Source: Ligustrum vulgare (Eukaryota > Streptophyta > Magnoliopsida > Lamiales > Oleaceae). From it: a stretch of DNA of 64,000 nucleotides. The notes under the pieces are model-generated. The model did not search any database. It worked only from the letters and a program-made list of their open reading frames with translations, and was not told the origin of the DNA. Location of the stretch: NCBI GenBank assembly GCA_963555705.1, contig OY743169.1, positions 10,726,014 through 10,790,013 on the forward strand, read 5' to 3'. How positions within the stretch are numbered: position 1 is the first letter of the stretch; the number at the start of each line of letters is the position of its first letter. The position numbers and the translations under genes are program-made. Positions 10,508 to 20,806 of the stretch are shown here, piece after piece.

Positions 10508-13160
10508 ATGGATTCACTGAATGTGTTCATACATTATGGTGGATTTTAGGATGGGCTCAATAACTACACAGGTCAGAAGGTTGCAGGGATCCTCCTACCA
10601 ACTAAAACTACATACTGCAGCATGTTGAATATTATTTTCACAAGATTGAATTTGGATCCAATGGTAAATAGATTGAAAATCAACTATACTGTGGACAAAA
10701 ACATTGTGCCAATGACTATTGAAGATGACAGTTCTATGGCTTTCTATTTAGAGTTGAAAATGAGGGACAAAAATCTAACAAGTTTCCCATTGTGTATAGA
10801 GGTTGAGCAACTTCATGATGACACTTTACTTTTAACCCCAGCTCTTGAAGAATCTGACTGTACACTGACTACCTCTGGAGTGTCAACCATACTTGGTGTA
10901 CATCTACATCAAACTGATGCAATTGAGATTCCAGCAACAATAATACCAACAGTAGATGAGGTTGCTCAAGAACTTTGTGAAATGGTAGAAACTACAAAAA
11001 TTACCCCTATTGCTGTGGATGAGGAGGTAATTACAGATCCGAAAAGTGATGCAATTGCAAAGGGGCATGTTTTCCGCAATAAGAGTGTGTTAAAGAAGAG
11101 TATGATACTATATGCTATAAACAAAAAATTCCAATTCATAGTGAAAAGATCAGACAAAAAAGAGTACGTTCTTAAATGTGTTTGTGCTGATTGTGAGTGG
11201 ATTTTTAGTTCATAGTGAAAAGATCAGACAAAAAAGAGTACGTTCTTAAATGTGTTTGTGCTGATTGTGAGTGGATTTTTAGGGCATCAAAAGTTTGTAG
11301 AACGGATATGTTCAAGATAAGAGAGATGCACAAGGGTCATACATGTGGATTGAATGTAATGTTGGGAAATCATAGACAGGCAACAAGCTTAGTAATAGGT
11401 GATGTAATTAAGCATAAATACACATCTACGAAGACCATATACAGACCAGATGACATAATACATGATATGTTGAACACATATGATCTGGATTTGAGTTATC
11501 AAAAGGCATGGAAAGCTAAAGAACATGCCTTCTGTGCTATAATGGGGGATCCTGGAGAGTCTTATGGGAAGATACCCTCTTATTTACATATGTTGAAGGA
11601 AAAGAATCAATGTTCTATTGCGAGATTTGAAACTGCAGAAAACAATCAATTTATGTATCTATTCACAGCTTTAGCAGCTTCAATTGAAGGCTGGAGATTT
11701 TGCAAGCCCTTCGTTGTAGTTGATGGTACATTTTTTACAGGACATTATGGTGGAACTTTATTAACAGCCTGTGGACAAGATGCCAACAATAATATATATC
11801 TACTTGCATTCGGGATTGGTGATTCAGAAAATGATAACTTCTGGGGATGGTTCTTTCTAAGGTTCAAAGAAACATACGGGGAAAGAGAAGATTTATGTAT
11901 AATATCAAATCGTTGTCCTAGCATTAAGAGTGCAATTGAGACTGTTTATCCAAATGCATTTCATGGGGTGTGTTCATATCACGTGTTGAAGAACCTGAAG
12001 AAAAGATATTTAAAGAAGGCTAAAGAAATATCAAAACCATTCAACGCAGTGGTTAGAGCATACACGATAGGTGAGTTTGAATACCAAATGAACCAACTGG
12101 ACAAGATAGACAAGGATATCCGACGTTACCTGGTATGTTTGTTTCTCATTATGATAATTTTAGAAATATATTTTCATTACAGAATGAAATTAATTACAGA
12201 CTGTAATTAACTACATTCTATAATTAGTTACAATTGAAATTGCCAGGTTAATTACAGACTGTAATTAATTATATTTTCATTACAGAATGAAATTAATTAC
12301 AGTCTATAATTATTTACAATTGAAATTGCCAGATTTTTCCCCTACATAATTGTAATTAATTACACAAATTTTACTATGTTAATACAAAGAAAGAGGATGT
12401 TGGTTACGAAAGGTGGACAAGGGCCTACATGAAAAGAAATCGATACTCAACAATGACATCAAACATTGTTGAATCAGTAAATGCAGTAATAAAGACAGCT
12501 AAGAAACTAACAATTGAGACATTGTTGGAGTTCTTAAGGCGTACATTACAAAATTGGTTTAACAAAAATCGTACAAATGCTGAGTCCACATTCACTAAGC
12601 AAGCAGCCAGTCCAGAACAGGTGTTGAGGACAAACATTTTTGAATCTTCCAAGATGAAGGTATGAATTACAATATTTTAATTAAAGCATTTTATATTGAG
12701 ATGATATTGATAATTCTTCGTTCTTAATGTAACAATTTTTTTCTCCAGATTCATTCATCAAGTCAAACACTATTTGAGGTTATTGATGGCATGACATCTT
12801 ATACAGTACATATACAAAATATGACATGCACATGTGGGCGGTTCCAAGTTGATGGACTGCCATGTCCCCCATGCACTCGCAGTGATAGGAAAACGAGGAT
12901 TTGATGAAGTATTGTTCAATTTACCATACAAAGGAGTCCTATATATCAGCCTATAAAGGGGATATTTATCCACTTGGTGACAGATCTCAATGGATAGTGT
13001 CTGAAGATATTGTACTTCCTCCATCTACAAAAAGACCACCGGCAGGACTACTGAGACAAGGTATAGATCAGTGACTGAAAGACATAATGCAACGAGGTGT
13101 ACAAGGTGTGGTGAATACGTACACAATAGAAGAACATGCAGGGAGCCAATTCTAATAAAG
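10508..13160 (+). pseudogene. MURA-like MULE transposase, disrupted
   Basis: The exons read 10508-12132, 12390-12659 and 12749-about 13160, with consensus donors GTATGT and GTATGA. An N-terminal region and zinc-finger domain (KCVCADCEW) precede the MULE domain: FVVVDGTFFTGHYGGTLL with the first catalytic Asp, then IISNRCPSIKSAIE, where the usual second Asp position (ISDR) reads Asn, then HGVCSYHVLKNLK. Exon 2 holds the conserved NRYSTMTSNIVESVN. Exon 3 encodes a SWIM finger (CTCGRFQVDGLPCP) and a terminal knuckle (CTRCGEYVHNRRTC). Damage: TAG at 10547-10549 in place of an expected Trp, a 74-bp out-of-frame tandem duplication at about 11135-11283, and an extra C in the SWIM finger near 12868 that shifts frame before its His. 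The gene is not functional; the assignment is secure. Confidence 0.88.
12171..12340. repeat. Duplicated GTAATTA-rich segment inside transposase intron
   Basis: TTTCATTACAGAATGAAATT, followed by about 60 further bases ending in GAAATTGCCAG, occurs at about 12171 and again at about 12278. It is one of several local duplications that amplify the palindrome inside this MULE. Confidence 0.65.
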
Positions 13161-14199
13161 ATAAAAAAAATAAGAAGAAATCTGGGATGCTGCAAATGTA
13201 ACCAGATTTAGTGTCTGGCTCTTTTAATATTTACTCAAATGATGAACTTTTTTCCATAATAATGGAAATGTTGACATTAGACTATTTTATTCTAATGTTT
13301 GTCATATATGACATACAGTTTCTTTGATTAGTTTTACTTAGAGTTTGTTACTAATTCCATTTTCTCAATAATTGCAAATGATTATAGTTTGTATTTAATT
13401 GGTTAACTAATTAGTTAATCATAAATTGATTAGAATTTGACAGTTTGTATTTAATTACAAATTGGTTAATTGATTAGAATTTGACAGTTTGTAATTAATT
13501 ACAAATTGGCTAATTGATTAGAATTTGACAGTTTGTAATTAATTACAACATGTAATATAATACTCATTTACAAATATTTAACTAATTTCTATATGTAATT
13601 CAATGATGTCTCACATCTTTCAATATTTAAATACTCATTTAACTCGAACAGAAAAATTGCCACTTCAAATTCGATAGAAATTACATCTTGAAATTAATTA
13701 CAAAGTTGATTAGAAAACGGGAGTCGTAATTAATTACATAGTGATTTATTGAGTGTAATTACTTATAATTACGACTAATTACAGGTTGTATTAAAATTCA
13801 AATTTGTTATTTTTGATTAATTAAATATACACTGGTTGATTGGAAAATTGCATGTCTGTAATTAAATGTCAAGAAATGCCCCCTTAGTACAATTGTAATT
13901 AATTACAACGATGATTCTGTCATCTTACAAAAAGTTGTCACAAAGCTGTCATGTGATTTTCTTACATACCTGTCATTTTCTATCATTAGGACAAAAAAGA
14001 TAAACCAACTACCAGTTCAAAACATACACATGATACTGTTTACTATTACTGCTATTGCTTTACAGATGTTAACCCAGACTATCACTACTTAAAAACCTAA
14101 GTCATATGCTACTTCACAAAAAGCCTAAGGACATATTTTCAATTGCTTCACAAAAAAGTTCTAGACCAATTTAAACTACTGCTATTCAAGTATCTGCTA
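13161..14199. other. Intergenic spacer between convergent MULE genes
   Basis: It contains the 44-bp tandem repeat and more GTAATTA palindromes up to about 13910. I see no coding sequence. Polyadenylation signals for both genes presumably lie here. Confidence 0.55.
13431..13560. repeat. 44-bp tandem repeat, three copies
   Basis: TAGAATTTGACAGTTTGTA begins copies at 13431, 13475 and 13519. Each unit contains TGTAATTAATTACAAATTGG or a close variant. It lies between the converging 3' ends of the two MULE genes. Confidence 0.85.
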
Positions 14200-16000
14200 C
14201 TATGCATCTCCTATCTTCCTCAATCTCCTTCGATTACGTTTGGGCTGCACCACATTCTCATTACTTTTGGAAAATTTGTACAATTGGACTGCCAAATGAT
14301 GTCTTGCCTCTTCTGCATCAAAGTCTTCAATAATCTTCCCATTAATGATGAATTCTGCAAACTTGATAATGAAGACGCCACAATCATGCCTGTACAATTC
14401 AGTAATCAGTAAAAAAAAAATTGATTAATCTATATTTCCATTTACAAAATTAAAAATATTGCATTTTATTGGACACTAACCCGTTATTTTGCTGTGGAAG
14501 TCCACCAACAATATTTACTTTTAGAGGCCTAGTGTATTCTTTTCCATCAACATTTTCTGGTACCCAAATGCCAGTACTCACCATTATATGAGGGAGTATC
14601 TCAGCAAAAGGTGAAACATCCTTCATCACCTCGTCGCCTCTAAATGAATTCTCCAAAGAGTTGTACACATTGAGGCACTTCTTGGAGATGTCAAACTCTC
14701 CTAGAATCCAATGTGCATGATCCTTCATGCACATTGGAATCAAAACAATGTCTACATTTATCCGGATAGTCCCACTCAACAACTGCTCACCAAATGTATA
14801 AAAAATAAGTGCGTCTTGATCTGCAATTTTGGAATGATCCTTGGACCATTCACGATAAATTCCCCTAATACACGAAGAAAAGCAACAATCGGTTGTTGTT
14901 AACCTAGCCTTCATGTTTGTTCCAAACTTAGCCATTTTTCGCAAATGGTAAAAGCATTCGTCAATGTGCTGCACATAAATTACACAATCATGTAGCCTTC
15001 ACCCAAAAACTTGTCAACGCATAAAAGTAATGATTACAGATTTTACCGTGCAGGTCAATGAATTCTCTTTCTCGCAATTCATACCACCAATATTTGGTTT
15101 CACTATCCAGTACACCAAGTTTCATAGGAGGTTCAATCTTGGGATTTGTGAACTTTTTCTTTCTACAAAAACATTCAAAAATTTATTATTTTTGTAGTGT
15201 TTTTATTAAAAATAATGTATAAGGGACAGAAGTACCTAACCTGGCATTTCTCTTGAATCCAGTATAAAACCATTCATCAAAAGCAGCAATATCTTCCTTG
15301 TTTGGATGATTTAAACCAAGTTGAAAAGCACATTTTGCTTTTTCGTTCAATGAACTTCCTTCCTCTTGTGGAGTAGACAAATTACCAGTGAAAGGAGATT
15401 GCAAGAGTCTAGATTTTATCATTATCCTTCTCACGGGGGGTCTACAGATTCAGAAGGGCCTTCAGCCGCATTATCAACATCCTGAAAAAATATTAAAACA
15501 TGAAGTTAGATAAACAAATGATTGAACAATGAGTAACATTCCCAAACATATAGAATTATATACATCATCAGATGCTTCTTTGGAAACTTGAGTTGAAATC
15601 ACTCTAGGAACCATCTGATTGTCCCCATCACCCTACAAAACAAAACAAACAAGAACATAAATAAATAAATTACAAACAAAAAAAATGTATAAAAAAAAAG
15701 GCATACCAACTTCTTTTTCTCCATAACATCCTTCTCAGTTTTCTCCAACTCTTTCAATACCTCTTCTGTAAAAAACAAATCATAATCATCTGGTTCGCTG
15801 CCACGAACATCTTCCTCTATACTACTAATGCCAAGACTAAAATTAGGAGAAGGCATCTCACCATCTGAATTGGGATTTTCTACTACCACTGTCGAAGTGG
15901 GGACCTTATTCAGATCCTATCCAGCAACATTCTCCCAAAAAATTTACACATACAGACCAGACTGAATGTTTGCAATTGTAATTACAATTGAAATTAGACA

Positions 16001-16270
16001 TGTAATTAGTTATAAAATTAAATTATTTGCTAATTACAGTTACAATTGTAATAGTCATAACTGTAATTAGTTACAATCACGACTGTAATTAGTTACAACT
16101 GTAATTATTTTGCAATTTTAATTACATTTCAGACTTGTAATTAGTTACGAAATTAAAATATTTATTAATTACAGTTACAATTGTAATAGTCATATTTGTA
16201 ATTAGTTACAAATCACAACTGTAATTAGTTACAACTGTAATTAGTCTGCAATTGTACTTACATTTGAAAT
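16001..16270. repeat. Tandemly duplicated palindrome-rich intron segment (~130-bp unit)
   Basis: AATTACAGTTACAATTGTAA, with flanking GTAATTAGTTACAA motifs, is repeated as a block at about 16001-16135 and 16136-16270. It is the densest GTAATTA cluster in the window and lies in an intron of the ULP-like gene. Confidence 0.7.
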
Positions 16271-17157
16271 TAGACTTATAATTCATTACAAATTACATTT
16301 GTAAAATTAAATTTTTAGTAACTAGTTACATTTGTGAAATTAGAGTTACACAGTTACAATTGCAACTAATAAATTTACAACTGTAATCAGTTGCAATTAG
16401 TAATAATTGTAACAACTTGCAATCATATATTTTTACAAAAATTAAAAAAAAAATACCTCCGGGTCTGGTACCAGCTTAGCAGGATCGTTGCACCCCGACT
16501 TCTCCTTGAACCCTTCTCTTATATTTTCCATAAAATCGGATATCATTGATTTGAATTCGCTTCTCAAGCTACACATTTCGTTTTTCATATTTATCATATC
16601 ACTTCCTATTTGCTTTTGTTTATCTTCAATTGCAGCCATTCGATCACTACGTTCACATTCCAAACACTTCACCTTTGATTCAACAGTCTCTAAAAGTTTC
16701 TTTAAATCCATTATGAATTGTCCATCCACCTAGTACATTAATCATCAGGATTAAAAAATGCATATATTAACATAGGGTATGCGAACATTAGAATTCAAAC
16801 ATAATTATAGTAATGAAATGAAAACCTTATTAACGTCTTCAGCTACTCCAGCAGGTGTTGATGGCTGTGCATTATTACCATTTCCAGAATCCACACTTGG
16901 TAACTGTGCTTGATCATGAACCGCTGACTCAATTCCCATATTTTCCTCTTGTGTAAACTCAACATTACAGTCCATACAATCTTCAAATTCCACGATAACA
17001 TTAGGGTTAGGAAACAATCCCTCACAGTATTTCTGGCTCAACTCTAAGTTAGTAGGTTCTAAAATTTTCACCTCCAACTGTAATTTATACAAAGGGAAAA
17101 AGTTAAAAAAAAAAAAAGTATTCACATTGCAAAAATTAATAAAAACAAATACATTGC

Positions 17158-17158
<1 letters not shown>

Positions 17159-17187
<29 letters not shown>
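17159..17187. repeat. Poly-A tract, about 28 bp
   Basis: A run of about 28 A on the plus strand, which is poly-T in the ULP-like gene's sense strand. It lies immediately past the exon that ends FGDRE and is probably part of an intron. Confidence 0.8.
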
Positions 17188-17190
<3 letters not shown>

Positions 17191-18051
17191 ACCTCCCTAT
17201 CTCCAAATATATTATCAGCAATTGTATTCGCAGTCACGTGTACAGAAGATGACCAGCTTGTTATCCTAGGGATTGATTGGTCAACCTTCTTACAAATATT
17301 AAGACCAAGGTATGGAATGATTTCATAAATCCATGCTTGAAAAGCAAGCAGGAAACCGTTAAGCCTGTAACTAATGGATGGTTGCTTACCCAAAGCTACC
17401 TTTTCAGCAGATTTTTTCATTACAGCCTTCATGGAATTCAGAGTTGCATTAAACAAATCCTTTCCCCAAGGAATTGAATCCATCTTTGTCGATTCAACCA
17501 TTCTCATTACATAATCATCAACTACCTTCCGGGACTTACTTGTATAAAAAGTGAAGAAATCAGATACAAAATAGCAAGTAAAGTCATATCTTCATCACAA
17601 ATATCAATTTCAGAAAACCGAAATCTATATTCAATGTCTTCCTTTGTCACACTATCCATTCCATTGAAGTAAGCTTCTTTGATCCTACAACTCCCAGATT
17701 TGTACATAGACTTGTCAAACTCACCTGAACATCTCAACCCTGATATTATACAAAATTCCTCGATGCCAAACTTCACTCTTTTTCCTCCCAGATCAAACCA
17801 CATTTCGTCTTTATTTGGTTGCTTTACTTCCCTAAACAACACCGCATGAATAAGCTGAGGTTGAATAATGATATCCTTCATGTGAAGATATCTTCCAAAA
17901 CACGTGGACTGGAAGAGATTCTTCTGAGCATTGGTCAATCGAGCATTTAAATTACCAACAACATCGTTATAACTAGCCACCACCATACTAGAACGAAACC
18001 AATGTTCTGGTTGTAATATAAAATCCCAATCCTGTGATAAAATAAAAACAA

Positions 18052-18720
18052 TGTTTAATTATTTACTATTAGTAACAACTTGTAATCTGAAATCGAAAAA
18101 ATGCATGATAAAGGTGCACATTAATCAAAATGGAAGAAGTTTATAATTTCTATTTAACGATTACGTCAATTTTACATGCACTAATGTGTGTGTAATTAAT
18201 TACAGTTCCAAAAAAATGTCATGTTTCAAAAATGAATACCAAACTTCAGTTTCAATATGAATGCCCAAACTTCAGTTTCAAACTACCTAGTATTAAGAAA
18301 ATGTGGACTTCACACTCTGTTTTTCATTCTCATCACAAGAAGAGAGATAATAATCAATTACTATAATTCCCCTGATTCCCAATCCATTTTTCTACTCACA
18401 AAAAACACATGCTAGTAAAAAGTGTTTTATTTATATATAAAAACTGAAATCCAATGTTAAATTATTTACTATTACTAAAAACTTATAATCTGAAATTGAC
18501 AAAATACATGATAAAGGTTCACATTTATCAAAATAGAAGAAGTTTATAATTTCTATTAAACAATTACATCACTTTTAAATGCACTAACGTGTGTGTAATT
18601 AATTACAGTTTCCAAAATGAAAATGTCATGTTTCAAAAATGAATACCAAACTTCAGTTTCAACATGAATACCCATACTTCAATTTCAAACTACCTATTAG
18701 TAAGAAAATGCGGACTTCAA
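18052..18720. repeat. Tandem duplication, ~270-bp copies offset by ~400 bp
   Basis: Segments at about 18052-18310 and 18453-18720 align along their length, sharing AGAAGTTTATAATTTCTATT, GTGTGTAATTAATTACAGTT and TTTCAAAAATGAATACCAAA. Each copy has one palindrome. They lie in the first intron of the ULP-like gene. Confidence 0.8.
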
Positions 18721-19259
18721 TATCGAAGAATGTTACCGTAAATCCCCCAATAAATAATATAATGCTGAATACACAAAATTACCGGAATGTTCTTTGATTT
18801 CTTCAACGGATTTTTTTGCGGCTCTTCTTCGATGCTTTTGATTTTGAAGAAGAGATGTCAATGAAATCGGCATTCAACCTACGCCTCTTCTTCGAACCCA
18901 TCGTTTTTCCCTACGATAAATCGATAGCTTCTCTCGACGTCTGATTTGGAGTTGAGCGGGTAATAGTTATAGCAACAAAGGAAAAAAAGGATTCAGTTAG
19001 GTTAGACAAATCGAAGAAGAAGATATTGATCAGATTCTGTTAGGGTTAGGGTTAGATACGAAACAAAGGAAAAAAAGATTCAGTTAGGTTAGAGATACGG
19101 AATAAGTGAAATGGTAATTGGAATGTATTTATATACCTGATTTCATTAAATATTTCAACTTAACAAGATTTAAAAAATAAACATATTTAATGTCTTAAAT
19201 GGCCTAATTAACCCTAAAATGATTCGGGTGTATAGTCCAAAATATGTAGGCCGAATATA

Positions 19260-20806
19260 TGGGTCCTTATCATAGGTGTCCGCAAGGACGGGAAGACCGA
19301 TCCCATGAAAATCGATTCGGATCTACTTGAGATCGCAGGTCGATTCGTGATCAGTGCGGACGATTCACGGACCAAGAAGACATGAACTGCGAGTTTCGTG
19401 AGCCAAACCTTTGCGGGCCACGATTAACTTGTTTGCCCGTGAAAAAAAAACTATTTTTATTAAATATCGTAATGTTGAAAATCTCCATTGACTGGACGTC
19501 GGTGAGTAGGTCCTCGTATTTCAATATTCGGAATCACCCATTATACTTCGGGTATTTCAAAATTGAAACCATTCAGGTCTTTGTAATTATTGGAACCAAA
19601 CTCAAACTTTCGGTTCCGATTCGAGTTCAGTTCTACCCATAATAATTTCTTTATATACACATTAAATAAGTTTTTAATATGAGTCTTTTTGATACATATA
19701 CAAACACGTTACTGCTCGACGATATTTGTGCAAGGAAAAATATTAAGCTAAGAAACTCAATTACTTGACTCCATAGTGGAGACTGACTATATTTTAACTA
19801 GAGAAGAATGAACTCGAGATAACAAAAAAGCACACTATAGTTCAAACTATGAATATAGCAAATTTAAGTGTAACGCATATAAAAAAATAAAAAAAATAAA
19901 AAATATACTTAAGTTTGTAAATAATGTAAGAAAATAAAATTTTGAATTATAAAAAAATGAAAATTTTAATTCATCAATTTAAATTACAACCCGATCTTGA
20001 ACTTTTGATTCATAGAAAGCTCAAATTGCAAATATTTTTAAACTAATCCATGAAATGCAACATTCTAATGTGAAAAGAGAGATAAAAGAATATAAGCAAC
20101 TCTTGATTTTTTTAGTGTTAATCTAGATTTTAGAAAAAATTACTACCTGAATTAGATTTTTAAGTTATGTATTTTTTTGCTGAGTGTACAAATTGTAAAA
20201 AAAAAACTATATAAAAATAAGTTCTATTCGAGTACCCATGATTCTGTTTCAAGAACCAATAACCTATCCGAACCTAATTGATTTTCGATTTTCGGTTCCG
20301 AATCCTAATATATATTTTTTTGGAATCGGACCAGAACCTCCGGTTTCGATTCGGGAGGTTCAGGTTCCGATTAAAATGCCAATTCCTAATTCTTCTACAA
20401 ACTCTAGTACAAATGATCGATTTCGGTTCGGGAGGTTCGATTCCGATTAAAATGCTCAGGCCTAGTTCTTCTACAAAATCTAGTACAACTTTTAAAGTTT
20501 AATCTTTTTTTTTCTCTCTCAAATAGCTAAGAAACGTAATATTATTTGATAGTAATAATTAGAAATACATTTAGCATTTAGTTATTATTTGTTTATGTTT
20601 TATTTAAATTTGTAAATTTAGAAGTAATTAATGTAACATAAAATATAAATTCAAATTCTATATAAACATTTTATGGTATAAATATGAATTTATCATTTTG
20701 TTCATTTCATATTTAGAAATTAAACAAAAAAAATTATAAATATGAAAAATTCTATGTTTTTATTCATACGGACCAAATCAGAACGAATATCGATCCGCAT
20801 GGGCTC
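19260..20806. other. Degenerate hAT-like and GC-skewed repeat debris, no gene
   Basis: GC-rich stretches at 19275-19440 (GGTGTCCGCAAGGACGGGAA) and 20230-20465 (repeated CGGTTC/GGAGGTTC words, ending TTAAAATGCTCAGGCCTAG) resemble subterminal regions of plant hAT elements. At 20355-20490 a unit of about 70 bp (GGGAGGTTC, CGATTAAAATGC, CTACAAA, TCTAGTACAA) occurs twice. The rest is AT-rich. No matching left terminus was found. Confidence 0.45.

Larger units (their letters stand above)
14200..18901 (-). pseudogene. ULP1/SENP-like cysteine protease gene of the MULE (DUF1985 + C48), disrupted
   Basis: This is a multi-exon minus-strand gene. Exon 1 starts ATG at 18901 (MGSKKRRRLNADF, basic, nuclear-signal-like). 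The exon from 18031 carries a DUF1985 region (FGRYLHMKDIIIQPQLIHAV, FGIEEFCIISGLRCSGEF). Further pieces lie near 17507-17205, 17085-16825, 16730-16455 (charged, coiled-coil-like), 15920-15710, 15633-15565, 15483-15235 and 15165-15045. The C48 protease domain is at 14974-14500 and 14397-14200: HWILGEFD (His), VYNSL where the family usually has Asp, GGLPQQ (Gln), HDCGVF (Cys). Single-base frame changes occur in homopolymers near 17548, near 15438 and possibly near 18815. Such proteases cleave SUMO-like conjugates; a role in transposition is unknown. Exon borders are partly inferred. Confidence 0.82.
9504..19143. mobile_element. Kaonashi-type Mutator-like element (MULE), decayed, about 9.6 kb
   Basis: This is a MURA-like transposase gene on the plus strand (10508-13160) convergent with a ULP1-protease-like gene with a DUF1985 region on the minus strand (14200-18901). 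That pairing is the signature of Kaonashi MULEs, which are known to lack long terminal inverted repeats. The bounds are tentative. The only inverted terminal match I see is AAATCAGGTAT at 9504-9514 and its inverse ATACCTGATTT at 19133-19143, without a convincing target duplication. Non-coding segments throughout are filled with TGTAATTAATTACA-like palindromes that are absent outside. Both genes carry stops and frameshifts, so this copy is dead. Confidence 0.75.

Noticed and set aside
13431..13560. CRISPR-like array
   Set aside because: Three directly abutting 44-bp units without unique spacers, in plant DNA; an ordinary tandem repeat.
9504..19143. Long terminal inverted repeats for the MULE
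   Set aside because: Only an 11-bp inverted match was found at the ends and no target duplication; consistent with a non-TIR family, so not claimed as true termini.
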